A stretch of DNA of 44,926 nt from Desulfobacterales bacterium (GTDB lineage Bacteria > Desulfobacterota > Desulfobacteria > Desulfobacterales > JAHEIW01): contig JASJAN010000027.1 in NCBI GenBank assembly GCA_030066985.1, positions 1 through 44,926 of the forward strand. The letters run 5' to 3'. Both the position numbers and the translations under genes were made by a program. A model generated the notes under the pieces. The model saw nothing but the letters and a program-made list of their open reading frames with translations, was not told where the DNA came from and searched no databases. Every line of letters begins with the position of its first letter. The stretch's first letter is position 1. Positions 6,794 through 15,105 of this stretch are shown piece by piece.

Positions 6794-7252
6794 TTAAAAC
6801 TCTTCATCCTCTTGCTTGATGATGTCGAATATTTCATCCCGGTCGGCCGCATTCATCAAGCGCTCCTTGAAATGGTCATTTTTCAGAATTCTTGAAATTC
6901 GCGCCAAAAGTTTCAAGTGAAGTCCGGTAGAGTCCTCGGGCGTTATCAGGACGAAAAAGATGTGGGTCGGTTCTCCATCGATGGATTCAAAATCAATGCC
7001 CTTGCGGCTTAAACCAAACCCCAACACCAGTGACTCCAGATCTTTGATTTTACCATGCGGAATGCCTATCCCACCGCCAATGCCGGTGCTGCCAAGTCGT
7101 TCTCTTTCCATGAGGACGCGTACCAGGTCATCAGCGTTCAAACCGGTGCTGCCGGCCAGCGGAACGACCAGCTCTTCAAGAATTCCTTTTTTATTCTGCG
7201 ATTTAAGGTCATCTAAAATCGCTTCTTTTGACATGACATCAAGGATTTTCAT
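6794..7252 (-). CDS. ptsN: PTS IIA-like nitrogen regulatory protein PtsN
   Basis: A 152-residue EIIA-Ntr/fructose-type protein. The chosen start is the ATG at 7252 (MKILDVMSKEAILDDL), where homology to the family begins. The open frame runs 66 codons further upstream but that part is not family-like. The phosphorylated histidine is H66 in GIGGGIGIPHGKIKDLE; THIFFVLITPED and LKLLARISRILK are also typical. PtsN takes phosphate from NPr and regulates potassium transport, sigma-54 functions and cell-envelope stress in other proteobacteria. It sits in the rpoN cluster, downstream of hpf. Confidence 0.92.
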   Translation of the reverse strand: MKILDVMSKEAILDDLKSQNKKGILEELVVPLAGSTGLNADDLVRVLMERERLGSTGIGGGIGIPHGKIKDLESLVLGFGLSRKGIDFESIDGEPTHIFFVLITPEDSTGLHLKLLARISRILKNDHFKERLMNAADRDEIFDIIKQEDEEF

Positions 7253-7411
7253 ATAGCACTCGCTGTATCTATGGCAAGCAACATACCACTTACATCCGGT
7301 CCAGCGGTTTGCACGTTTTACTGCCGGATGAACCGAAAATGGTGTTCTGACAATTAAACCCGCAAGCTTGTTTTTACGCGTTATTGAATAGGATTTATCT
7401 AAAAAGAGAAT

Positions 7412-7467
7412 CGGGTAGCGCGTTATACCACCTTTGAGCCAATGCGGCAATCAAAACCCGCTACCCG
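7412..7467 (-). terminator. Hairpin between hpf and ptsN, possible terminator or attenuator
   Basis: CGGGTAGCG (7412-7420) and CGCTACCCG (7459-7467) form a perfect 9-bp stem with a 38-base loop. On the minus strand it is followed by ATTCTCTTTTT. It lies right after hpf and could reduce read-through into ptsN. The long loop lowers confidence. Confidence 0.4.
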
Positions 7468-7475
7468 TTATGAGG

Positions 7476-8009
7476 TCAGTTGCTTGGTTGAATTAACCCA
7501 TAATGGCCGTCTTTGCGTCGATACAGGACGTTGACCTGGTCTGAACGCGCATTGGTAAAGACCAAAAAGTTATCATCGAGCAAGTCCAGCTGCAAAGCAG
7601 CCTCTTCGACATCCATAGGTTTATATTCGATGTGTTTGATTCGGATGTGGCTTTCCGTTTCATCTTCGGAAGCACTCATTTCATCCTCTAACATTTCTTT
7701 GTTTCTAGATTTGGCGTTACTGCGACGCTCTCTTATTTTTTCTTTACTTTTCTTTATTTGTTTCTCCATTTTATCCAAGACCATATCAATGGCCGAGTAC
7801 ATATCAACGGTTTCTTCTTTGCCATTTATTGTTAGGCGATCTCCAATAATATTGATTTCAGCCATATGGCGAAATTTCTCAACCGAAAGCACCACATTGG
7901 CTTCGGCTGGATTATCGAGCAAGCGATCAAAACGATCGAGCTTATCCTGAACATATGATTTTAAGGTATCGGAAGAATCGAGGTTTTTAAATGTTACCGA
8001 AGTCTGCAT
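7476..8009 (-). CDS. hpf: Ribosome hibernation promoting factor, long form
   Basis: At 177 residues this is the long HPF type, which can dimerise ribosomes into inactive 100S particles by itself in stationary phase. The N-terminal ~100 residues are the HPF/YfiA domain (FKNLDSSDTLKSYVQDKLDRF; EKFRHMAEINIIGDRLTINGKEE within it). A charged linker rich in Lys, Arg and Glu follows. The C-terminal ~60 residues (HIRIKHIEYKPMDVEEAALQ through NVLYRRKDGHYGLIQP) are the dimerisation domain. A run of seven G bases just upstream of the ATG serves as ribosome site. It lies 12 bases downstream of rpoN, the conserved order. Confidence 0.96.
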   Translation of the reverse strand: MQTSVTFKNLDSSDTLKSYVQDKLDRFDRLLDNPAEANVVLSVEKFRHMAEINIIGDRLTINGKEETVDMYSAIDMVLDKMEKQIKKSKEKIRERRSNAKSRNKEMLEDEMSASEDETESHIRIKHIEYKPMDVEEAALQLDLLDDNFLVFTNARSDQVNVLYRRKDGHYGLIQPSN

Positions 8010-8021
8010 ACGAAACCCCCC

Positions 8022-9458
8022 CTAAATTTGTTTGCGTTTGTTGGATGGCAAAACTTTGAGCATTTCACGATATTTGGCTACGGTACGCCGTGCGATGTGA
8101 ATCTCATGGTCTTGTTTTAAAAGCTGTGAAATTTTATCATCACTGTAGGGCTTTTTGGGATCTTCACTTGCGATAATTTGTCTGATTTTCTCCTGAACAC
8201 TGGCGGAGGCAATGTCGCCTCCATTTGCCCGCCTGATGGAACTATTAAAAAAGTATTTTAGCTCAAAAATACCCTGCGGCGTGTAAGCGTATTTATTGGT
8301 GGTAACACGGCTGATTGTGGATTCGTGCATGCTGATATCCTGGGCCACATCTCTGAGCACCATTGGCTTCAGGTGAGCGATGCCTTTTTCAAAAAACGTT
8401 CGTTGAAATTTTAAGATGCTCTCCATAACTTTATAGATCGTTTTCTGACGCTGATGGATGCTCTTAATCAACCAGGCTGCCGACCGAATTTTGTCCTGGA
8501 TGTAATCTTCGGCCTCACCAGAGATTTTTTTACCGCGACTGATGGTTTTTTTATAGAATGAATTAACGCGTAATTTGGGCATCCCGTCATCATTGAGCAT
8601 AATCACAAAATCGTCATCCAGCTTATAGACGTAGATGTCCGGATTGATGTATTGAGGTGTTTCCTCGCTAAATTGGCGACCGGGTTTGGGTTCGAAGGCC
8701 TTAATAATGTTGACCGTCGAAACCACTTCATCCATGCTTATTTTGAGCGCTTTGCAAATACCTTTATAATTCTTTCTTTCCAGATCTTGCAGGTGGTTGC
8801 TGATAATATCGCACACAATGGTATTCTCGAACCCAAAATGCTTGGCCTGGATCAGCAGGCACTCTTTGAGATCCCGCGCGCACACACCAATAGGATCAAA
8901 TGATTGCATCTGGACAAGGGTGCGTTCAACCGCCTCAACAGTGGTGTTGCACATAATGGCCAATTCCTCGTCAGAGCAGTCTAAAAAGCCGTCTGCGTTC
9001 AGATTGCCCACGATTTGACTGGCGATGGCCTCTTCTTCGCGGTTGGGTTTGATCATCAGAAACTGCCATAACAAATGATCGCGCAAGGATTTTTTGGGAG
9101 CAATAAAGGCTTCAAAGCGCGGCGTGTCTCTATCTTCACCTTCATAGTTTACACGGCCTGGTGTGTTGTATTCCCCTAAATAGTTGCTCCAATCAATGTC
9201 GTCATGGATTTTTTCATCAATGGTGACTTCTTCTGTTTGTGAAGATTCATCGGATGCTTTTTCAGACTGTTCGGGCAGGTTGTCATCTGCGGCACTTTCC
9301 TGAATTTCTTCGAGGGCCGGATTTTCTTCCAGTTCCTGACGGATGGTGTCGAGCAGTTCCAGACGTGACAGCTGCAGCAGTTTGATGGCCATCTGCAGCT
9401 GAGGTGTCATGATCAGCTGCTGGGTTAATTTGAGTTGTTGTCGTAATTCAAGTGCCAT
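8022..9458 (-). CDS. rpoN: RNA polymerase sigma-54 factor RpoN
   Basis: Sigma-54 directs RNA polymerase to -24/-12 promoters that need an AAA+ activator. The chosen start is ATG 9458 (MALELRQQLKLTQQLIMTPQ), giving 478 residues; the frame extends upstream only into lptB. Region I is the Gln/Leu-rich N terminus that binds activators. An acidic region II (about residues 50-85) follows, then the core-binding domain, the helix-turn-helix (RDVAQDISMHESTISRVT) and the C-terminal RpoN box ARRTVAKYRE (about 456-465), which contacts the -24 element. One base separates the lptB stop from this start, so the two are co-translated. Confidence 0.97.
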   Translation of the reverse strand: MALELRQQLKLTQQLIMTPQLQMAIKLLQLSRLELLDTIRQELEENPALEEIQESAADDNLPEQSEKASDESSQTEEVTIDEKIHDDIDWSNYLGEYNTPGRVNYEGEDRDTPRFEAFIAPKKSLRDHLLWQFLMIKPNREEEAIASQIVGNLNADGFLDCSDEELAIMCNTTVEAVERTLVQMQSFDPIGVCARDLKECLLIQAKHFGFENTIVCDIISNHLQDLERKNYKGICKALKISMDEVVSTVNIIKAFEPKPGRQFSEETPQYINPDIYVYKLDDDFVIMLNDDGMPKLRVNSFYKKTISRGKKISGEAEDYIQDKIRSAAWLIKSIHQRQKTIYKVMESILKFQRTFFEKGIAHLKPMVLRDVAQDISMHESTISRVTTNKYAYTPQGIFELKYFFNSSIRRANGGDIASASVQEKIRQIIASEDPKKPYSDDKISQLLKQDHEIHIARRTVAKYREMLKVLPSNKRKQI

Positions 9459-9459
9459 T

Positions 9460-10182
9460 TTATAATTTAAACTCGTCTCCCAAGTATACGCGGCATGCGG
9501 CTTCACTGTTTGCAATTTTCTGGGGGTCGCCGGATTCGATGACCTGCCCGTCGCATAGTATGTAAGCCCTGTCGCAGACACCCAGTGTTTCTCTGACATT
9601 ATGGTCGGAGATGAGGATGCCGATACCGCGTCGTTTTAAGTGCTCGATAATACTCTTTATATCTTTGACTGCCAGGGGATCCACACCGGCAAATGGTTCG
9701 TCCAGAAGTATGAATGAAGGATTTATTGCAAGCGATCGCGTTATTTCGAGCCGCCTTTTCTCGCCACCTGACAGCAGGCTAGCCCTTTGATCGCTCAGAT
9801 GTTTGATGCCCAACTCTTCAAGAAGCATATCAGCCCGTTCAGCCCGCTCAGAATTAGAAATGGGTAGAATTTCAAGAATCGCCATTACATTTTGCTTTAC
9901 AGACAGCTTTCTGAAGATAGATGTTTCTTGAGGAAGATACCCGACACCCTTGCGTGATCGGATATGCATAGGGTAATCAGTTATATCTTCATCGTCAAGC
10001 AACACATTACCACCATCCGGTTTGACCAAACCCACGGTCATATAAAAAGTAGTGGTCTTGCCCGCTCCATTGGGACCTAGCAGGCCGACAACATCGCCGC
10101 TACCAATATCCATGCTGACGGAATTAACCACCTGACGCCCGCCATAGGTCTTAACCAGATTTTGAAGATACAATGTTGTCAT
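9460..10182 (-). CDS. lptB: LPS export ABC transporter ATP-binding protein LptB
   Basis: LptB is the cytoplasmic ATPase that, with LptFG, extracts lipopolysaccharide from the inner membrane and pushes it along LptC and LptA. From ATG 10182 it has 240 residues, the family length; a GTG 39 bases further upstream is less likely. Walker A is GPNGAGKT (36-43), with the Q-loop at YLPQETSIFRKL, signature LLSGGEKRRLEI, Walker B FILLDEPFAGVDP and the switch histidine in LISDHNVRETL. It lies downstream of lptA and directly upstream of rpoN, the classic proteobacterial arrangement. Confidence 0.97.
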   Translation of the reverse strand: MTTLYLQNLVKTYGGRQVVNSVSMDIGSGDVVGLLGPNGAGKTTTFYMTVGLVKPDGGNVLLDDEDITDYPMHIRSRKGVGYLPQETSIFRKLSVKQNVMAILEILPISNSERAERADMLLEELGIKHLSDQRASLLSGGEKRRLEITRSLAINPSFILLDEPFAGVDPLAVKDIKSIIEHLKRRGIGILISDHNVRETLGVCDRAYILCDGQVIESGDPQKIANSEAACRVYLGDEFKL

Positions 10183-10375
10183 TTTATTTGATACAAGCCC
10201 TGCATGCAGCCTTATCGCCACGAAACCTTTGTGTCAATACGCTGCCCGCGGCGCTGGATCAATTCAACTATCCCATTTTAGATGAGTTGCACGAAAATTG
10301 CAAGCATTACCACCGGTCCGAATAGTGCTGTTTTTGCGACGATTTGATTTTTGCTGGTTTTCGTTTTGTTTAGAA

Positions 10376-10942
10376 TTATTTAGGATAAAATATTGCTTTG
10401 ACCCTCTGTTCTCCCTTGCTTTCAACCTTTAGCGTGCCGTCGGAGCGCTGCAGCGTGATTTTCGATCCGGTAATGGTCTGACCGCCGCGGGTTAAACGTG
10501 ATGGCTGTCCGAATAAAACGAGAACCTTTGATTTTATTGTATATTCCGCTGAATCTGCCTCTGCAGTCATATCTTCATAAACAATTTTAACACGCCCGCT
10601 GGCCAGCATTTTGCGAATGGCTGTGGTTTTGGTGGTGCTGTCTTTGTGGCCAACAGCATCCTGCTCATAGACGATCTTGAGGCGCTCTGAAGTGACCATC
10701 GCCCCAGCCTGCAGCGCTTTAACGTTTCCGATAAAATCTATTTCAGCCGCTTCAATTTTCGCAATCAGCTTATCAGCGGTAATTCGAATGCTTTTTGCTG
10801 CTGAATGTTGGACTCCTTGATCGGTGTTTTGGCTGGCCGCCGGGATTGTTGGTATCAGGATAACTGCGGCCACGATGGCCAATATCGGCAAGGCGTTCAT
10901 CGAGCGGATTTTTGGACCGAAGCTAAAGCGCAAAATCTTCAT
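10376..10942 (-). CDS. lptA: LPS export periplasmic protein LptA
   Basis: An OstA/LptA-fold beta-jellyroll protein that forms the periplasmic bridge for lipopolysaccharide. Typical features are SIRITADKLIAKIEAAEIDFIG, AGAMVTSERLKIVYE, KMLASGRVKIVYEDMTAEADSAEY and a C-terminal GSKITLQRSDGTLKVES. The start is uncertain. ATG 10942 gives a basic n-region (KILRFSFGPKIRS) before the hydrophobic core ALPILAIVAAVILIPTIPAA and a 20-base overlap with lptC. ATG 10900 would also leave a signal peptide. The long open frame to 10996 overlaps lptC and is unlikely. The order lptC-lptA-lptB is conserved. Confidence 0.9.
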   Translation of the reverse strand: MKILRFSFGPKIRSMNALPILAIVAAVILIPTIPAASQNTDQGVQHSAAKSIRITADKLIAKIEAAEIDFIGNVKALQAGAMVTSERLKIVYEQDAVGHKDSTTKTTAIRKMLASGRVKIVYEDMTAEADSAEYTIKSKVLVLFGQPSRLTRGGQTITGSKITLQRSDGTLKVESKGEQRVKAIFYPK

Positions 10943-11504
10943 CAATTTGAGTGGCAACCCGTCCTTCCAGCGTAAGTTTTTTGGTGTCAATGTCAAAGCG
11001 TAATGATTCGGCAGCCAATTTGGCCGATGCGCCGGAAATCGTTACCGGGGTTTTCGAATACAGCAGGCGTTGGTTGTGGTCATAGCTTAATTTTTCAGTC
11101 AACAGCTTGTATTCCTTGTTGTCCAACACGACGTTGCCGGTAACTTCAATGTTGCTTGAGTCGGTTTCAAGTATACCTTGATCGGCTAACAGAAGTATTT
11201 CACTCTTATCTTTGAGGAAAAAGGTAACTTTTACATCCTTGAGTATTAATTGCCGGGTTTTATCGATAAAGTGGCCTGAGCTTGCTTCCAGGCTCCATTC
11301 TTTTTTTCCGTCACGTGTTGCCGTCTGGTGTATCTTATTTACCGACAAGGTTGCTTCGGGCTCAGCGGATTCTGCTACCGGCTCCATGACGTAAGGATCT
11401 GACTGAGAGATGATATAAATGGCAATAACCGTGCCCAGGATAATCACAATGGTGGCGGCTAGTATAATCTTAATAAGTGTGGGCTTTTTATATACGGATG
11501 CCAT
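10923..11504 (-). CDS. lptC: LPS export protein LptC
   Basis: A 193-residue bitopic inner-membrane protein with an N-terminal helix (IILAATIVIILGTVIAIYII) and a periplasmic OstA-like domain (SVNKIHQTATRDGKKEWSLE, FIDKTRQLILKDVKVTFF, LYSKTPVTISGASAKLAAES). It docks LptA onto the LptB2FG complex. It is the first gene of the long minus-strand run. The kdsC/kdsD genes often found upstream are absent; a divergent M23 peptidase lies there instead. The 202 bases between them must hold both promoters, but no convincing -35/-10 pair stands out. Confidence 0.93.
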   Translation of the reverse strand: MASVYKKPTLIKIILAATIVIILGTVIAIYIISQSDPYVMEPVAESAEPEATLSVNKIHQTATRDGKKEWSLEASSGHFIDKTRQLILKDVKVTFFLKDKSEILLLADQGILETDSSNIEVTGNVVLDNKEYKLLTEKLSYDHNQRLLYSKTPVTISGASAKLAAESLRFDIDTKKLTLEGRVATQIDEDFAL

Positions 11505-11706
11505 GAGTTAACCAAACAGCCGGGTATTGGCGCGCTGCGCAATGCGCCCTGTGCACAATTGCCATCTTAACGGCCTGAAAATACCTGTAATCAAAAAAGA
11601 TGGAGCCAAAATTATCTTGCACACCGACAAAAGTCAAGAAACGAAAAGAGGCCTTGATTCTACATGGTCGACCTGTTATTAAGACTAGTTCCTCTATCGT
11701 ATCATA

Positions 11707-13107
11707 ATGGAGTGTAACCTTTTGAAAGAAAAAACGAAAAACAAAAAACGCGGTATTCTGATCATTGCCGGCCTCATCATTTTGTTGCCGGTTATCTGGT
11801 TTGTGCTGGTTCTGTACGAAGGTCAACCCCCCGAAGTTGTTTTTGAGCTTGTCTCACCCTACATCGGTAAGTCTCAGGATTTTTCCATATCCGTTGCCGA
11901 TTCTAAAAGCGGTTTGAGGAAAGTTTGGCTCGCCATGATTAAAGACGGCAAAGAGGTGGTTCTGGTTGACACTAAGTTTCCCTCTGCCGGAATTCTGAGC
12001 GGCGGAACGCTGAAAACCAAAACGTTGCGCGTTCCTTTTGAGCCAGCAAAACATCAATTATCCGACGGCAAAGCCATCCTGCGTTTGGCGGTATGGGATT
12101 ATTCGTGGCGGGGATGGTGGAAAGGCAACCGGGTCTATACTGAAAAGAACTTGATCATTGATACGCAGCCGCCGGAAATTGAAGTCCTCAGCACAGTCCA
12201 TAATTTGACCCAGGGGGGCTCCGGACTTGTGATTTTCCGCACTTCGGAAGATTCTATTCGAAGCGGTGTTCAAGTGGGGGACAATTTTTTCCCTGCGCAT
12301 GCCGGTTATTATACAGATGACCGCATTCAAATGGCTTTTATTGGATTGGGCTATCAGCAGGGCCCGGAGACGCGCATCTTTGTCAAAGCCTTTGATGAGG
12401 CCGGCAATAGCGCCGAGGCCGGAATAAACACCTATATTCGCAAAAAAAAATTTAAAAAAGACAACATCCGCATCTCGGATCGTTTTCTAAACCGTAAAAT
12501 GCCCGAATTCAAGACCGGCGCAGCCCTGTCACCCACCGGCTCGCCGGTGGACAAATTTATCCAAATTAATCGTGAATTGCGCCAGGCCAACTACAAGCAA
12601 CTTACCGAATTGGTGCAAACGACTGCTGCGGTCAAGCACTGGCAAGGGGCGTTTAAACGCATGGCCGGATCAGCAAATCAAGCGGGGTTTGCCGACCATC
12701 GTGTCTATACGTACAATGGTAAAACGATTGACCGTCAGGTTCACCTGGGAATCGATTTGGCTTCGGTATCGCATGCACCGGTTCCGGCGGCCAATAGCGG
12801 CGTAGTCATATTTAGCGGTGATCTGGGTATTTACGGTAAAACCGTACTGATCGATCACGGCTTCGGTCTATTTAGTATGTATGCCCACCTGAATGCCAGC
12901 GATGTGCGCAAAGAGCAGCGGGTGTCCAAGGGCGATACGCTTGGCCGCACAGGCAGCACCGGGTTAGCCGGAGGAGATCATCTGCATTTCAGTATATTGG
13001 TCCACAACATATTTGTTAATCCGATCGAATGGTGGGATGGGGCCTGGATAAAAAACAATGTGATGTCCAAGATCGAGGCTGTGCCGTCGATTCCCAAAAA
13101 GCCATAA
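11707..13107 (+). CDS. Membrane-anchored M23 family metallopeptidase
   Basis: A 466-residue protein with a basic N terminus, one transmembrane helix (GILIIAGLIILLPVIWFVLVL), about 250 residues of beta-rich extracytoplasmic region (FSISVADSKSGLRKVWLAM, FDEAGNSAEAGINTYI) resembling Ig-like or bacterial surface folds, and a C-terminal LytM/M23 domain. The zinc ligands look intact: HLGIDLAS, then YAHL and GGDHLHFSI. M23 enzymes cut peptide cross-links in peptidoglycan. The ATG at 11707 lacks a ribosome site. A TTG at 11722 has GGAG eight bases upstream and may be the true start (5 residues shorter). It is divergent from lptC. Confidence 0.92.
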   Translation: MECNLLKEKTKNKKRGILIIAGLIILLPVIWFVLVLYEGQPPEVVFELVSPYIGKSQDFSISVADSKSGLRKVWLAMIKDGKEVVLVDTKFPSAGILSGGTLKTKTLRVPFEPAKHQLSDGKAILRLAVWDYSWRGWWKGNRVYTEKNLIIDTQPPEIEVLSTVHNLTQGGSGLVIFRTSEDSIRSGVQVGDNFFPAHAGYYTDDRIQMAFIGLGYQQGPETRIFVKAFDEAGNSAEAGINTYIRKKKFKKDNIRISDRFLNRKMPEFKTGAALSPTGSPVDKFIQINRELRQANYKQLTELVQTTAAVKHWQGAFKRMAGSANQAGFADHRVYTYNGKTIDRQVHLGIDLASVSHAPVPAANSGVVIFSGDLGIYGKTVLIDHGFGLFSMYAHLNASDVRKEQRVSKGDTLGRTGSTGLAGGDHLHFSILVHNIFVNPIEWWDGAWIKNNVMSKIEAVPSIPKKP

Positions 13108-13134
13108 TCAGCTTGGGATCGGGATTAAAAGAGC

Positions 13135-13205
13135 CTCACGCAAACCCGCCCGCCTCGCCTTGCGGCTTCGCATGGCGGGCGTGGGACGCAAAGGCGCAAA
13201 GAAAA
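13135..13205 (+). repeat. Interspersed intergenic repeat family A, copy 2
   Basis: Nearly identical to 5597-5662 over the CTCACGCAAACCCGCC start and the GCCCGCC...GGCGGGC hairpin, then GACGCAAAGGCGCAAAG. It lies between the M23 peptidase gene and thpR. Confidence 0.75.
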
Positions 13206-13280
13206 AAGATTATTTTATAGCGATATTTATTTTGCAAAATTGTTGATCTTTAAATCCAGCGTTCGATATTCATTTTTGAT

Positions 13281-13847
13281 ATGCCTGAAACGTTTCGTGC
13301 ATTTGTTGCGATTGATTTGCCTGAAAGCGTTCGTTCCACCCTGAGAACGGTTCAGCAAGAGCTTAAATCAGGCAAATTTCGCATTAAATGGGTACGGCCG
13401 GAAAGCATTCACCTAACACTGAAATTTTTGGGTGATATCGATGTGGCTCGGATCGATGCCATTGCTGACGCAATGACATTGGCGGTAAAGAATAGCACGC
13501 GTCTGGTTTTGGCGCCGCGCGGTTTGGGTGTGTTTCCAAATGCGCGACGACCGCGGGTTATTTGGGTTGGTCTTGGGGGACAACTGGATCTACTCAAGAA
13601 CCTGCAGCAAGCGCTTGAGGCGCAATTGGCCGAATTGGGTTTGCCAAAGGAATCGCGCCCGTTTAAAGGTCATTTGACGCTGGGCCGTGTTAAAGGAAAA
13701 ATTGCTGTCGCACGCTTGCAGGCAGCGCTGGCTGACTGCGAAAATTTTGAATTCGATAGTTTTGAGGTCAACCAGATCATTCTGTTCAAAAGCCAGTTGC
13801 AGTCGAGCGGAGCAGTCTATACGAAGGTCAAGCAGGTCAACTTTTAG
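13281..13847 (+). CDS. thpR: RNA 2',3'-cyclic phosphodiesterase (2H family, LigT/ThpR)
   Basis: A 188-residue 2H phosphoesterase that opens 2',3'-cyclic phosphate ends of RNA. Both catalytic H-x-T motifs are present: HLT at 44-46 (SIHLTLKFLG) and HLT at 131-133 (FKGHLTLGRVK). The N terminus RAFVAIDLPESVR and the block GVFPNARRPRVIWVGL are also diagnostic. It lies about 190 bases upstream of recA in the same direction; thpR (often with cinA) next to recA is a frequent bacterial arrangement, but cinA is absent here. The physiological substrate is not known. Confidence 0.94.
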   Translation: MPETFRAFVAIDLPESVRSTLRTVQQELKSGKFRIKWVRPESIHLTLKFLGDIDVARIDAIADAMTLAVKNSTRLVLAPRGLGVFPNARRPRVIWVGLGGQLDLLKNLQQALEAQLAELGLPKESRPFKGHLTLGRVKGKIAVARLQAALADCENFEFDSFEVNQIILFKSQLQSSGAVYTKVKQVNF

Positions 13848-13990
13848 CAATATGTGGCCAATCATTTATGCCACCAAGCCCCACATACCCATAGATCCAT
13901 ATAGACGGTTTTCGTTTTTTGTTCGGGTGCCTCAGTGGCAATATGATCCGGCTTGGCCGGGTTAAATATTTAGCGACATATTTTAAACCA

Positions 13991-14008
13991 ATTGTAATTG
14001 ATTGCAAT
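13991..14008. promoter_or_regulatory. Near-palindrome upstream of recA
   Basis: ATTGTAATTGATTGCAAT is an interrupted palindrome with ATTG/CAAT ends and AAT/ATT inner arms (14 of 18 positions symmetrical), located 26 bases before the recA start. Its position would suit an operator such as an SOS-type site, but it does not match a LexA box I know, so the role is a guess. Confidence 0.3.
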
Positions 14009-14034
14009 TTGCATCAAGCCAGGAGGAAAGCTTT

Positions 14035-15084
14035 ATGACGATTTCACCGGATAAGGAAAAAGCATTGGAAACAGCCATGTCCCAGGTTGAGCGGCAGTTT
14101 GGCAAGGGATCAATCATGAAACTGGGGAGCCGTCCGGTTATAGACGTGCCGGTTATCTCGACCAGTTCACTTGCCCTGGATAAAGCCCTGGGAATCGGCG
14201 GCTTGCCCCGGGGAAGGGTGATTGAAATTTATGGACCCGAAGCCTCCGGCAAAACCACTTTGGCGTTGCACGCCGTCGCAGAGGCGCAGAAAAACGACGG
14301 CATTGCCGCTTTTATCGACGCCGAACATGCGCTTGACACGGTCTATGCTAAAAAACTCGGCGTCAACTGCGATGATCTTCTTGTGGCCCAGCCGGATACT
14401 GGTGAGCAGGCACTTGAAATAGCCGATATGCTGGTCAGAAGCGGCGCCATCGATATCGTCGTGATTGACTCTGTGGCCGCTCTGGTGCCGCGCGCTGAAA
14501 TCGAGGGCGAAATGGGCGACTCCCATATGGGGTTGCAGGCTCGGTTGATGTCGCAGGCAATGCGCAAGTTGACGGGGACGATCAGCAAAACCATGACATC
14601 CATTATTTTTATTAACCAGATTCGGATGAAAATAGGCGTGATGTTTGGCAATCCAGAGACCACAACCGGCGGCAACGCCCTCAAATTCTATTCCTCTGTT
14701 CGGCTGGACATTCGGCGAATTGGAGCGATCAAGGACGGACAGGAAGTGATCGGGAACCGCACGCGGGTTCGAGTGGTTAAAAATAAGATGGCGCCGCCAT
14801 TTACGGATGCCGAATTTGATATTGTATACGGGGAGGGCATATCAAAATACGGTGATTTGATTGACGTCGGGGTTGAAGCCGGCATCATCGAAAAAAGCGG
14901 CTCCTGGTACTCGCATGGCGGTGAACGTATCGGGCAGGGCCGGGAAAACGTTAAACGATTTTTAAAGGAAAACCCTGATTTATTCGAGAGCATGTATTCC
15001 AAAGCCAGAGAAACGCTGGAGCTCTCAGAAGCTGAAAGTGGCGAAAAGCCAGAGGAAGAAACAAAGAAAGTCAAAAATAAGTAA
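14035..15084 (+). CDS. recA: Recombinase RecA
   Basis: RecA forms filaments on single-stranded DNA, drives strand exchange and triggers LexA self-cleavage in the SOS response. The start is ATG 14035, with a strong AGGAGG at 14021-14026; the upstream extension to 14002 is not family-like. This gives 349 residues. Walker A is GPEASGKT (67-74), followed by FIDAEHALD, the DNA-binding loop 1 region ([20 protein letters not shown]), [25 protein letters not shown] (loop 2) and a charged, Glu/Lys-rich C-terminal tail. alaS follows after 21 bases, so they may be co-transcribed. Confidence 0.99.
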   Translation: MTISPDKEKALETAMSQVERQFGKGSIMKLGSRPVIDVPVISTSSLALDKALGIGGLPRGRVIEIYGPEASGKTTLALHAVAEAQKNDGIAAFIDAEHALDTVYAKKLGVNCDDLLVAQPDTGEQALEIADMLVRSGAIDIVVIDSVAALVPRAEIEGEMGDSHMGLQARLMSQAMRKLTGTISKTMTSIIFINQIRMKIGVMFGNPETTTGGNALKFYSSVRLDIRRIGAIKDGQEVIGNRTRVRVVKNKMAPPFTDAEFDIVYGEGISKYGDLIDVGVEAGIIEKSGSWYSHGGERIGQGRENVKRFLKENPDLFESMYSKARETLELSEAESGEKPEEETKKVKNK

Positions 15085-15105
15085 AGACCACCATCGGAGA
15101 TATCC

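Noticed and set aside
7253-7450. N-terminal 66-codon extension of ptsN
   Set aside because: PtsN homology begins at the ATG at 7252; the extension overlaps one arm of the hpf-ptsN hairpin and is not family-like.
9459-9599. Upstream extension of rpoN into lptB
   Set aside because: Sigma-54 proteins begin with the MALELRQQLKLTQQL block; the extension is the lptB coding sequence read in another frame.
11488-11826. Minus-strand ORF upstream of lptC overlapping the M23 gene
   Set aside because: It overlaps the coding start of the M23 peptidase and has a composition typical of a shadow frame; no ribosome site.
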